NCBI GenBank assembly: GCA_013141055.1
Contig: JABFRS010000001.1
Location: forward strand, 1,488,001-1,552,000
Direction of reading: 5' to 3'
Source: Cyclobacteriaceae bacterium
Lineage (GTDB): Bacteria; Bacteroidota; Bacteroidia; Cytophagales; Cyclobacteriaceae
DNA: 64,000 bases
The translations under genes were made by a program, and so were the position numbers. The notes beneath the pieces were generated by a model. That model was not told the origin of the DNA and made no database searches. It saw only the letters and a program-made list of their open reading frames with translations. This document shows, piece after piece, positions 43,440-51,251 of this stretch. Position 1 is the stretch's first letter, and each line of letters begins with the position of its first letter.

Positions 43440-45632
43440 ATGATAGTGGCTGAAGAAACGGACTCATTAAAAGCTCAACTGAAAGAATTTTTCGGATACA
43501 CCTCCTTTCGGGGAAACCAGGAAATAGTAATTAAAAATATATTAACAGGCCGGAACACTTTTGTGATCATGCCTACTGGCGCTGGTAAATCACTTTGTTA
43601 TCAGTTACCTGCCATGGTAAAAGACGGTCTTGCCATCGTCATCTCTCCACTGATAGCGTTAATGAAGAATCAGGTGGATCAACTTAATGCCTATGGAATT
43701 CATGCAAGATTCATGAATTCAACTTTAAGTAAGGGAGAGATTACTCGACTTAAAAAAGATTGTATCAGCGGGAGCGTTAAGCTTTTATATGTAGCTCCGG
43801 AATCACTTAACAAAGAAGAAAATATTGCATTTCTTCAAAAAGTGAATGTTTCATTCGTGGCTATTGATGAAGCCCATTGTATCTCTGAATGGGGGCATGA
43901 CTTTCGTCCTGAATATCGCAAGATCAAAACCATGATCGCTCAGCTTGGTGACATGCCTGTGATAGCATTGACAGCCACTGCTACTCCAAAAGTTCAGCTT
44001 GATATTCAAAAAAATCTTCAAATGGAAGAAGCTGATGTATTCATCTCTTCTTTCAATCGTAAGAATCTCTATTATGAAGTTCGCCCAAAAAAGGAAACAA
44101 AAAAGCAACTCATTAGATTCTTAAAAGATCACAAAGGAAAATCAGGCATCATTTATTGCCTTAGTAGAAAGAAGGTTGAAGAGATTGCCCAGTTGCTGAA
44201 TGTCAATGGATTTAAGGCAGCTCCCTATCATGCAGGGCTTGATCCTGATGTACGTGTTAAAAATCAGGATGACTTTCTGAATGAGGAAACAGATATTATC
44301 GTAGCCACGATTGCCTTTGGGATGGGGATTGACAAACCAGATGTTCGGTTCGTTGTTCACTACGATGTACCCAAATCATTGGAAGGTTATTATCAGGAAA
44401 CAGGACGATCAGGTCGTGACGGATTGGAAGGCATTTGCCTTATGTTCTATAGTCACAATGATCTTAACAAACTTGAAAAATTCAATAAGGATAAAACTGT
44501 TCAGGAGCGTGAGAACGCACGTGTACTTCTGCAGGAAATGGAGTTCTATGCTGAGTCACCTATTTGCAGACGTCGTCAACTACTTCATTACTTCGGAGAA
44601 GAGTTCATGGAGGGAAATTGCGGTTCCTGTGACAACTGTGTTCATCCAAGAGAGCGGTTTGATGGAACAGAGTCCGTTAAGATTGTTCTTGAAGCCGTAA
44701 AACAAACCAACGAACGTTTTGGCCTTAATCACCTGGTTAATGTTATCAGGGGTATTGAAGATGAATACGTAAAAAGTTACAGCCATTTCGATCTTAAAAT
44801 TTATGGCGTCGGTGGAAATGAAGAAGCGGATTTTTGGAAATCAGTTGTTCGTCAGACACTGATCTATCAATACCTTGAAAAAGATATTGATAACATTGGC
44901 GTTCTGAGATTATCAGAAAAAGGAAAGAAATTTCTCGCGAAGTCTCACGCTGTTGAACTTGCACGTGATCACGACTTTACTACAGCAATTGAAAATGAAG
45001 AGGTTTCTACTGATCGTGTGCCCGCAAATTCCAAGGCATATGATGAGAAACTATTTGAAATGCTTAAGGTCCTGCGCAAGCAGGTTGCTAAACAGAAGAA
45101 CCTCCCTCCTTATGTGATCTTCCAGGATCCGTCACTGGAAGAAATGGCGACAACTTATCCTACCAACAAGGAAGACCTTGCTGCCGTCAATGGTGTGGGA
45201 ATGGGGAAAGTCAATAAATTCGGAAAAGACTTTCTTGAAGTCATCCAGAAATATGTTGATGAAAATGATATTGAGACAGCCTCTGATGTGATCGTAAAGT
45301 CATCGGTCAACAAATCAAAGATCAAGATCTTTATCATTCAGCAGATTGATCGCAAGATTGATCTTGAAGAGATCGCACAGTCAAAGAGCATTCCATTTGA
45401 AGAGCTGCTTACCGAAATTGAAAACATCTGTTATTCAGGAACAAAGCTTAATCTCGATTATTACATCGATGATGTTCTTGACGAAAATAAACAGGATCAG
45501 ATTTTTGATTATTTCCTCAATTCCGAAACGGATAGTTTAGAAGAAGCCATGAACGACAACAACAATTCAGATTTCAGTGAAGAAGAAATGCGGTTGATGA
45601 GGATCAAGTTCCTGAGCGAATACGCCAATTAA
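43440..45632 (+). CDS. recQ: ATP-dependent DNA helicase RecQ
   Basis: A 730-residue 3'-5' helicase of recombination repair. Domains: helicase (about 10-340) with FRGNQ, Walker A MPTGAGKSLC, DEAHC, TATATPKVQ and QETGRSGRDG; the zinc-binding RQC domain with CRRRQLLHYF and NCGSCDNC; winged helix; an HRDC domain near 530-600; and a C-terminal extension ending in an acidic, Asn-rich tail. The start ATG is at 43440. It is the typical long Bacteroidetes form. Confidence 0.95.
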   Translation: MIVAEETDSLKAQLKEFFGYTSFRGNQEIVIKNILTGRNTFVIMPTGAGKSLCYQLPAMVKDGLAIVISPLIALMKNQVDQLNAYGIHARFMNSTLSKGEITRLKKDCISGSVKLLYVAPESLNKEENIAFLQKVNVSFVAIDEAHCISEWGHDFRPEYRKIKTMIAQLGDMPVIALTATATPKVQLDIQKNLQMEEADVFISSFNRKNLYYEVRPKKETKKQLIRFLKDHKGKSGIIYCLSRKKVEEIAQLLNVNGFKAAPYHAGLDPDVRVKNQDDFLNEETDIIVATIAFGMGIDKPDVRFVVHYDVPKSLEGYYQETGRSGRDGLEGICLMFYSHNDLNKLEKFNKDKTVQERENARVLLQEMEFYAESPICRRRQLLHYFGEEFMEGNCGSCDNCVHPRERFDGTESVKIVLEAVKQTNERFGLNHLVNVIRGIEDEYVKSYSHFDLKIYGVGGNEEADFWKSVVRQTLIYQYLEKDIDNIGVLRLSEKGKKFLAKSHAVELARDHDFTTAIENEEVSTDRVPANSKAYDEKLFEMLKVLRKQVAKQKNLPPYVIFQDPSLEEMATTYPTNKEDLAAVNGVGMGKVNKFGKDFLEVIQKYVDENDIETASDVIVKSSVNKSKIKIFIIQQIDRKIDLEEIAQSKSIPFEELLTEIENICYSGTKLNLDYYIDDVLDENKQDQIFDYFLNSETDSLEEAMNDNNNSDFSEEEMRLMRIKFLSEYAN

Positions 45633-45692
45633 GAATTAGCATTTTTCCTGAACCTTCTGTGGCCAGCGCGAAAGGTGTCCAATGATTATCAT

Positions 45693-45700
45693 TATCTTTG
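45693..45700 (+). promoter_or_regulatory. -7 box of the purD-ricT-gldH unit
   Basis: TATCTTTG, 15 bases before the purD ATG, is a full match to TAnnTTTG. It also argues against a more upstream purD start, which would lie inside this box. Confidence 0.45.
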
Positions 45701-45715
45701 ACGTTTGTCTACAGC

Positions 45716-47011
45716 ATGAACATCCTTCTTATTGGTAATGGCGGTCGCGAACACGCGCTGGCATGGAAAATAAAACAAAGTCCTCTTTCCGATCATCTTT
45801 ACATTGCCCCTGGAAATGCAGGAACTTCATTAGTCGGTGAGAATCTTCCGATATCCGTTACCGACTTCCCATCCCTTGCAAAAGCCTGCCTTGACAAAAA
45901 GATAGGACTAGTAGTAGTTGGTCCTGAAGTACCTTTAGTGAAAGGAATTCGCGATTACTTTGAAAAAGATCCTGCATTAAAAAATATTCTGATTGTTGGT
46001 CCAGGAGCAAACGGTGCTCAACTGGAAGGCAGCAAAGATTTCTCAAAGCAATTCATGGTGCGAAACAACGTACCAACTGCAAAAGCAAAAACCTTTACCG
46101 CTTCCGGAATTAAGGAAGGGCTTCAATACCTGGCTGATGGCAAACTTCCTATCGTCCTAAAAGCAGATGGATTAGCCGCCGGAAAAGGTGTGATCATCTC
46201 CAATGATCTTAAAGAGGCTCAGGCTTCCTTATCGGAAATGCTGGTAGATAAATTATTCGGAGAGGCAAGCTCACAAGTATTGGTAGAAGAATTTCTCGAT
46301 GGTATTGAGTTATCTGTTTTCGTCCTTACCGATGGAGAAGATTATGTCATTCTTCCGGAAGCAAAAGATTATAAGCGCATTGGAGACAATGATACCGGTC
46401 CTAATACCGGGGGCATGGGTGCAGTCTCCCCTGTCGCCTTTGCGGATGCAGCTTTCATGAAGAAAGTTGAAGAGAAGGTTATCAAGCCCACCATACATGG
46501 CCTGAAAAAAGAAAAGATCCCTTACAGAGGATTTATATTCTTTGGTTTAATAAATGTCAAAGGAGAGCCGTTGGTTATTGAATACAATGCACGAATGGGA
46601 GATCCTGAAACTGAAGCTGTCATGACTCGAATTGATTCTGATTTTTTAGAGGTTCTGATCGCATGCGCAGAAGGAAAATTAAAAAATAAGAACATTGTAA
46701 CTCATCCTGATTACGCCGTGACTGTAATGATGGTTTCCGGTGGATATCCTGGAGATTACAAAAAAGGAAATACTATTTCAGGTTTAGATACAAAGCACAA
46801 TGCACTCGTCTTTCACGCCGGAACAAAAAACGCGGACGGGGGAGTTGTCAATGATGGCGGAAGAGTATTGGCGGTAACAGGGCGTGGAAAGGGATTGGAA
46901 GAGGCAAGAAATAATGCTTATGAGGCCATTTCCGGCATTTCCTGGAGAGATGTATCTTTCAGAAAGGATATTGGAGTAGATTTGTTAAAGATCGTGAAGA
47001 GTGGTGGTTGA
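45716..47011 (+). CDS. purD: phosphoribosylamine-glycine ligase
   Basis: An ATP-grasp enzyme forming GAR, the second step of purine synthesis. Motifs: LLIGNGGREHALAWK, VVGPEVPLVKG, LKADGLAAGKGVI (ATP-binding), DTGPNTGGMGAVSP and NARMGDPETEAVM. At 431 residues it is normal. ATG at 45716 (MNILLIGNGG) is the standard N-terminus; a TTG six codons earlier is rejected. Confidence 0.96.
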   Translation: MNILLIGNGGREHALAWKIKQSPLSDHLYIAPGNAGTSLVGENLPISVTDFPSLAKACLDKKIGLVVVGPEVPLVKGIRDYFEKDPALKNILIVGPGANGAQLEGSKDFSKQFMVRNNVPTAKAKTFTASGIKEGLQYLADGKLPIVLKADGLAAGKGVIISNDLKEAQASLSEMLVDKLFGEASSQVLVEEFLDGIELSVFVLTDGEDYVILPEAKDYKRIGDNDTGPNTGGMGAVSPVAFADAAFMKKVEEKVIKPTIHGLKKEKIPYRGFIFFGLINVKGEPLVIEYNARMGDPETEAVMTRIDSDFLEVLIACAEGKLKNKNIVTHPDYAVTVMMVSGGYPGDYKKGNTISGLDTKHNALVFHAGTKNADGGVVNDGGRVLAVTGRGKGLEEARNNAYEAISGISWRDVSFRKDIGVDLLKIVKSGG

Positions 47012-47050
47012 GTTGATGGGCAGTTAAGTTAGAACTTAAGAATCATTTAA

Positions 47051-47158
47051 ATGGGTCCGATTGCATTACTGATATTAGTTATAATTTTTTTCATCCTGCC
47101 CCTTATCTCTGCTATTAGGTCTTTAGCCAATAGGAATTGGGGATTTTTTAAAGATTAA
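47051..47158 (+). CDS. 35-residue single-helix membrane peptide
   Basis: An open frame from ATG 47051 to TAA 47156-47158 encodes MGPIALLILVIIFFILPLIS followed by AIRSLANRNWGFFKD. One hydrophobic helix (residues 4-19) is followed by a basic/aromatic tail, a form seen in real small membrane proteins. It begins 39 bases after purD and ends 3 bases before ricT, filling the gap of an operon. Reality is supported by position and by the coherent hydrophobic design, not by homology. Confidence 0.6.
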   Translation: MGPIALLILVIIFFILPLISAIRSLANRNWGFFKD

Positions 47159-47161
47159 TTT

Positions 47162-48370
47162 ATGGGATGCTCGTGCGGAACTAAGAAAGACGGAAAAGTT
47201 TCCGGCTGTAAAAATAATGGAGCTTGTGGAACAGGTGGCTGCAACAAGATGAACGTGTTCGATTGGTTGTCGAACATGGAGATGCCAATGGCAGATCGTT
47301 TTGATGTGGTCGAAGTTCGGTTTAAAAATGGCCAGAAAGATTTTTACAGGAATACAGAAAAACTTGATCTTACTTCAGGCGATGCCATCATTGTGGAAGT
47401 TCAGAATGGCCATCATCTAGGTCATGTTTCATTGCAGGGTGAGTTGGTACGCCTTCAGATGAAAAAGAAGAATGTCGCCAACGATGGAGAGATCAGAAAG
47501 ATCTATCGCCTGGCGCATACAAAGGATCTTGAGAAATACGAAGAAGTACAAAAACGCGAACTTCCTTCATTGCATCGCGGTCGCGAAATCATACGTCAGA
47601 TGAAACTTCATATGAAGCTTTCCGATGTAGAGTTTCAGGCAGATAATATGAAGGCAAGCTTTTATTATTCCGCTGATGAACGTGTTGATTTTCGTGAATT
47701 GATAAAAGTACTGGCAGGTGAATTCAGAGTACGCGTTGAAATGAGACAGATCAGTCTTCGTCAGGAAGCAGGTCGTCTTGGAGGCATTGGAGTTTGCGGT
47801 CGTGAGCTTTGCTGCTCTACGTGGCTGACAGACTTTAAGAACGTCGCTACGAGTGCGGCACGTTACCAGAATCTTTCTCTTAACCCAAGCAAACTCAGCG
47901 GCCAGTGCGGACGTCTGAAGTGCTGCCTCAATTATGAATTGGAAACTTACATGGAGGCTTTAAAGCACATTCCTGATGTAGGTCGTCCATTGCTGACCGA
48001 CAAAGGAGAAGCCACACTGCAGAAGACTGATATATTCAGAAAGATCATGTGGTTTGGCTACAAAGAAGAGGCAGCATGGTATCCATTAAATGTCGATCGT
48101 GTAAATGAAATTCTTTCTCTTAATAAAGAAGGTCGTAAACCAGCGACACTTGAATTGAATGAATTGGTTGAAAGGGCACCTGTGTCTGTACTGAATAGCG
48201 ATCTTGACAGACTTGACAAGAAATTCAGCACCCGTGGAGGAAGCGGAAAAAATAAAAAGAAATCACGCAACCGTGGACGCGGTGGAGAAAATCGTAAAGG
48301 ACCTGGTCCTGGCAATAACGCCAAACCTTCCGGTCCAAGAAATAATCCTCCGGCACCAAAGAAACCATAG
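47162..48370 (+). CDS. ricT: PSP1-domain protein, RicT (YaaT) family
   Basis: A 402-residue protein with a PSP1 domain. The Cys motifs GVCGRELCCSTWL and CGRLKCCLNYE match the iron-sulphur ligands of RicT, which in Bacillus forms a complex acting on RNA processing and signalling. Here the N-terminus adds a further Cys-rich segment (Cys3, 5, 16, 22, 27), and the last 55 residues are a low-complexity Lys/Arg/Gly/Asn/Pro tail that may bind RNA. It is followed 10 bases later by gldH. Confidence 0.87.
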   Translation: MGCSCGTKKDGKVSGCKNNGACGTGGCNKMNVFDWLSNMEMPMADRFDVVEVRFKNGQKDFYRNTEKLDLTSGDAIIVEVQNGHHLGHVSLQGELVRLQMKKKNVANDGEIRKIYRLAHTKDLEKYEEVQKRELPSLHRGREIIRQMKLHMKLSDVEFQADNMKASFYYSADERVDFRELIKVLAGEFRVRVEMRQISLRQEAGRLGGIGVCGRELCCSTWLTDFKNVATSAARYQNLSLNPSKLSGQCGRLKCCLNYELETYMEALKHIPDVGRPLLTDKGEATLQKTDIFRKIMWFGYKEEAAWYPLNVDRVNEILSLNKEGRKPATLELNELVERAPVSVLNSDLDRLDKKFSTRGGSGKNKKKSRNRGRGGENRKGPGPGNNAKPSGPRNNPPAPKKP

Positions 48371-48380
48371 TTATTTCCGG

Positions 48381-48860
48381 ATGAAAAAGAGTTTCTTATT
48401 CTCATTGCTCTTATTACTTGTTCTTGGCTCATGCGACAGTAATCGTCTGTATGAAGATAATGTTGAATTTTCTGATCGAAGCTGGAAGGTTATTGAAGAG
48501 CCACGATTTGAATTTATCATTCCGGACACCACTTCTCAATACAACATTTATTACAATGTGCGTAACTCACTTGAATATCCTTACGCGCGGATCTTTGTGA
48601 CATATCATCTGTACGATTCTACCGGTAAGGAGCTTTCAAGGAAGTTAATCAACAATGACCTTTTTGATCAGAAGACAGGAAAGCCTTTTGGAGATAGCGG
48701 ACTTGGGGATCTTTTCGATCATCAGTTTCCAATTCTTCAAAAAAATAAATTCAACTACAAAGGAAAATTCTCAATCAAACTTGATCAGTTGATGCGCCAG
48801 GATACACTAAAAGGTGTGATCGCCATAGGTGTACGTGTTGAAAAGGTGTCTAAAGATTAA
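48381..48860 (+). CDS. gldH: gliding motility lipoprotein GldH
   Basis: A 159-residue lipoprotein: signal sequence with lipobox LGSC (Cys18), then the GldH domain, with NRLYEDNVEFSDRSWK, YNVRNSLEYPYARIFV and GDLFDHQFPILQKNKF. GldH is needed for gliding and chitin use in Flavobacterium and stabilises the envelope complex linked to the T9SS. ATG 48381 is chosen for the signal peptide; the longer frame overlaps ricT. Confidence 0.9.
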   Translation: MKKSFLFSLLLLLVLGSCDSNRLYEDNVEFSDRSWKVIEEPRFEFIIPDTTSQYNIYYNVRNSLEYPYARIFVTYHLYDSTGKELSRKLINNDLFDQKTGKPFGDSGLGDLFDHQFPILQKNKFNYKGKFSIKLDQLMRQDTLKGVIAIGVRVEKVSKD

Positions 48861-48880
48861 TACACAATCGCTGCATAAAA

Positions 48881-48903
48881 AAAGCCCCAACAATGTCGGG
48901 GCC
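48881..48903 (-). terminator. terminator of the two-component operon
   Basis: GCCCC (48884-48888) pairs with GGGGC (48898-48902). On the minus strand seven T follow (A-run 48877-48883). The plus-strand T-run has only three T, so termination of gldH here would be weaker. Confidence 0.75.
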
Positions 48904-48908
48904 TTTCC

Positions 48909-48942
48909 CAGGGAAATAATAACAACAACTTTATTTCCCCTG
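48909..48942. other. second hairpin downstream of gldH
   Basis: CAGGGAAATAA (48909-48919) pairs with TTATTTCCCCTG (48931-48942), an 11-bp stem with one bulged C and an 11-base loop. It lies next to the terminator and has no T-run. It may be an RNA structure at the ends of the converging transcripts. Confidence 0.5.
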
Positions 48943-49004
48943 CATAACTCAAACCAGTATTATTAACTATGAAATTGTTTCAAAGAAAATAAAACAATTT
49001 CAAC

Positions 49005-50405
49005 TCATTCCTTCTTTGCCATTAGAAACATATTAGAATGAGAATCTGCTCGGAAACTCACCAATACGGTGGTTCCAGCTCCGGTCTGTGACAATACGCA
49101 TATAGTTCCATTGTGAAGGGTTATAATCCGATGGCTCAGTGATAGTCCTATTCCGTAGCCCTTGATCTTGGAGGTGCGATCAGCGCGGTAAAAGGGTTGA
49201 AATATATTCTCAAGATCGTTTTGATCAATACCGGGTCCATTGTCAGAAATACGGATTTCAAACTGTTCTCCTGAATAATTAAACGAGATGTTGGCCTTAT
49301 GGTCCGGTGAGAATTTACAGGCATTCTCAATAACATTCTGGAAAGCTACTTTGAGGAGATATAAATTTCCGGACATGTATAGTTTTTCTTCATCTTCCGG
49401 AAGATTCAGTGTTGTGATCTCTGTCTGATAATCTGAATTAAGGGAGGTGACATTCTCAAGTACTTCCCAGAGCACTTCATCAATGCGCAGATCTGTCATC
49501 GCCACGGTTTCATTTTCATGCAGGAATGCCAGATCGAGTAAACTACCAGAAAGCATATTGAGATCCTTAATGTCTTCCAATACGGATTCTGTGGTCTTTT
49601 TATACTCCTCCAATGATCTCTCTTTTAATAAGGTCACCTCAAGTTGGGAGGTGATCTTTGTAAGAGGATTTTTCAGCTCATGAGAGACATTGCTAACAAA
49701 AGCTTTTTGAAGGGAGAAGGCTTTTTCAATGCGGGTTAACAGTTTATTAAATATAATGATGAGCTTTCCAATTTCGTCATTATACTTTCGCTCACTGATG
49801 CGATAACGTAAATCATCAATTGATATCGCCTGTATTTCTCCGATTAGATTATTGACAGGCTTCAGGGCACGGCCGGCATAAATCCATCCCACTATTGAAA
49901 CAATCGCCAACATTGCACCGAACAATATTATCAGAAGGACACGAAGATTGGCAAGTTGCTGAGTCCCATTGATATCGATTGCTCCGGCAACCACAACATA
50001 GTGCTGGCCTTCATTTCTGAAGTCAAGCCCTATGATTTCAAATCCCCTTTGATTGAAGTACTTCTTACCGGAAGAACGGATGCTTTTCAGCAGTACTGGT
50101 GTGATTTCAAAATATACAGTGTCATTGTTCGTGTATATCTCTTTATTTTCCTGATCATAAACCGTGATGTTCTCACCAAACAATGCATCTCTTCTTGCAC
50201 GGTCAATAGTTTTAAGGAGCGCAGAATCCACTTCATCAACCCGCAAAAGCAATGTGGCTGAAGTCACAGCCTTATCATTCAGACGATCATGAAACTGCTG
50301 ACGGTTGAAGCGATCTGCAAAAAAATAGATTAACAGAAAAGAAAGGAAGAGAAGAGCACAGACAGAAACTGAAAACAACAGTGTAAGTCTGGATCTGATT
50401 TGCAT
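49005..50405 (-). CDS. sensor histidine kinase
   Basis: A 466-residue membrane kinase: helix 1 (about 8-30), a periplasmic sensing domain of about 125 residues, helix 2 (about 155-175), HAMP (about 176-230), dimerisation/phosphoacceptor box FVSNVSHELKNPLTKI, N box QNVIENACKFS, and ATP lid SDNGPGID ... GYGIGLSLSHRII. It is downstream of and 3 bases from its response-regulator gene. The signal is unknown. Confidence 0.93.
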   Translation of the reverse strand: MQIRSRLTLLFSVSVCALLFLSFLLIYFFADRFNRQQFHDRLNDKAVTSATLLLRVDEVDSALLKTIDRARRDALFGENITVYDQENKEIYTNNDTVYFEITPVLLKSIRSSGKKYFNQRGFEIIGLDFRNEGQHYVVVAGAIDINGTQQLANLRVLLIILFGAMLAIVSIVGWIYAGRALKPVNNLIGEIQAISIDDLRYRISERKYNDEIGKLIIIFNKLLTRIEKAFSLQKAFVSNVSHELKNPLTKITSQLEVTLLKERSLEEYKKTTESVLEDIKDLNMLSGSLLDLAFLHENETVAMTDLRIDEVLWEVLENVTSLNSDYQTEITTLNLPEDEEKLYMSGNLYLLKVAFQNVIENACKFSPDHKANISFNYSGEQFEIRISDNGPGIDQNDLENIFQPFYRADRTSKIKGYGIGLSLSHRIITLHNGTICVLSQTGAGTTVLVSFRADSHSNMFLMAKKE

Positions 50406-50408
50406 ACG

Positions 50409-51086
50409 TTATTCTTCTTTTAGGATATATCCCATGCCAAACTGAGTATGAATTAGTTTCTTATCAAAATCCCTATCAACTTTTTTTCTAAGATAATTAA
50501 CATATACCTCCACCATGTTGGTTCTGGTGTCAAAATCCAGATTCCATACCTTCTTGGCGATTTCCGCCCGGGGCAGAACCTTTCCTTGATTTCTGAGAAA
50601 AAACTCAAGAAGCGCAAACTCCTTTGCGGTCAATGTGATCTCCTGGTCACCTCTTTTTACACGCTTCGATTCAAGGTCCATTTCAATATTTGAGAATGAT
50701 AAAACACCTTGATTTTCAGCTCCTCTTGTGAAACGCTTAGAAAGTGTTCGGATTCTTGCTAATAGTTCTTTGAACTCAAAAGGCTTTGAAAGGTAATCAT
50801 CTGCTCCACTATCGAGACCTTCAACAACATGATCGGCACCACCCAGAGCTGTTAACATCAATAGTGGCGTTTGAATTTTTGCTTTTCGTAATTCCTTACA
50901 TAGTGACAGGCCATCGAGACCAGGGAGAATAATATCACTGATGATAAGGTCGTACGATTGACTTAATGCAAGATCACGTCCCGAAACTCCATCCACCGCA
51001 GTGTCTACCTCATAAGCATTCTCTTCAAGGCCGCGCTTGATAAATGTCACCGTCTTCAATTCGTCTTCAATCAGCAAGATCTTCAT
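50409..51086 (-). CDS. OmpR/PhoB-family response regulator
   Basis: A 225-residue protein: receiver domain with acidic pocket IEDE, phosphoacceptor Asp51 in SDIILPGLDG, TALGG, and Lys in YLSKPF; then a winged-helix DNA-binding domain (about 127-225) ending in VNYLRKKVDRDF ... GMGYILKEE. It is the first gene of the two-gene operon and probably autoregulated, though no repeated operator is obvious upstream. Confidence 0.94.
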   Translation of the reverse strand: MKILLIEDELKTVTFIKRGLEENAYEVDTAVDGVSGRDLALSQSYDLIISDIILPGLDGLSLCKELRKAKIQTPLLMLTALGGADHVVEGLDSGADDYLSKPFEFKELLARIRTLSKRFTRGAENQGVLSFSNIEMDLESKRVKRGDQEITLTAKEFALLEFFLRNQGKVLPRAEIAKKVWNLDFDTRTNMVEVYVNYLRKKVDRDFDKKLIHTQFGMGYILKEE

Positions 51087-51090
51087 CTAT

Positions 51091-51098
51091 CAAAGTTA
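51091..51098 (-). promoter_or_regulatory. -7 box of the two-component operon
   Basis: Minus-strand TAACTTTG is a full TAnnTTTG match ending 4 bases before the ATG at 51086, so the transcript may have almost no leader. Confidence 0.4.
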
Positions 51099-51200
51099 CC
51101 GCCGTTACTCCGATTAAATGCTTCTACATATAATTAGAAATTCATTAAAGACCCTCATTACAGCAATTTTAAAGCCCATAGTCCAAAGATTTTCTAAAAT

Positions 51201-51230
51201 AAAAAGCCCGGTGATAAAATCACCGGGCTT
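51201..51230 (-). terminator. terminator of secDF
   Basis: A perfect 12-bp stem AAGCCCGGTGAT (51204-51215) / ATCACCGGGCTT (51219-51230) with a 3-base loop, followed on the minus strand by TTTTTATTTT. Confidence 0.93.
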
Positions 51231-51251
51231 TCATTTTAAATTAAAAACCAA

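Noticed and set aside
48204-48380. A longer GldH frame overlapping the end of ricT.
   Set aside because: The signal peptide with lipobox begins at the ATG at 48381, and the upstream part is an out-of-frame reading of the ricT tail.
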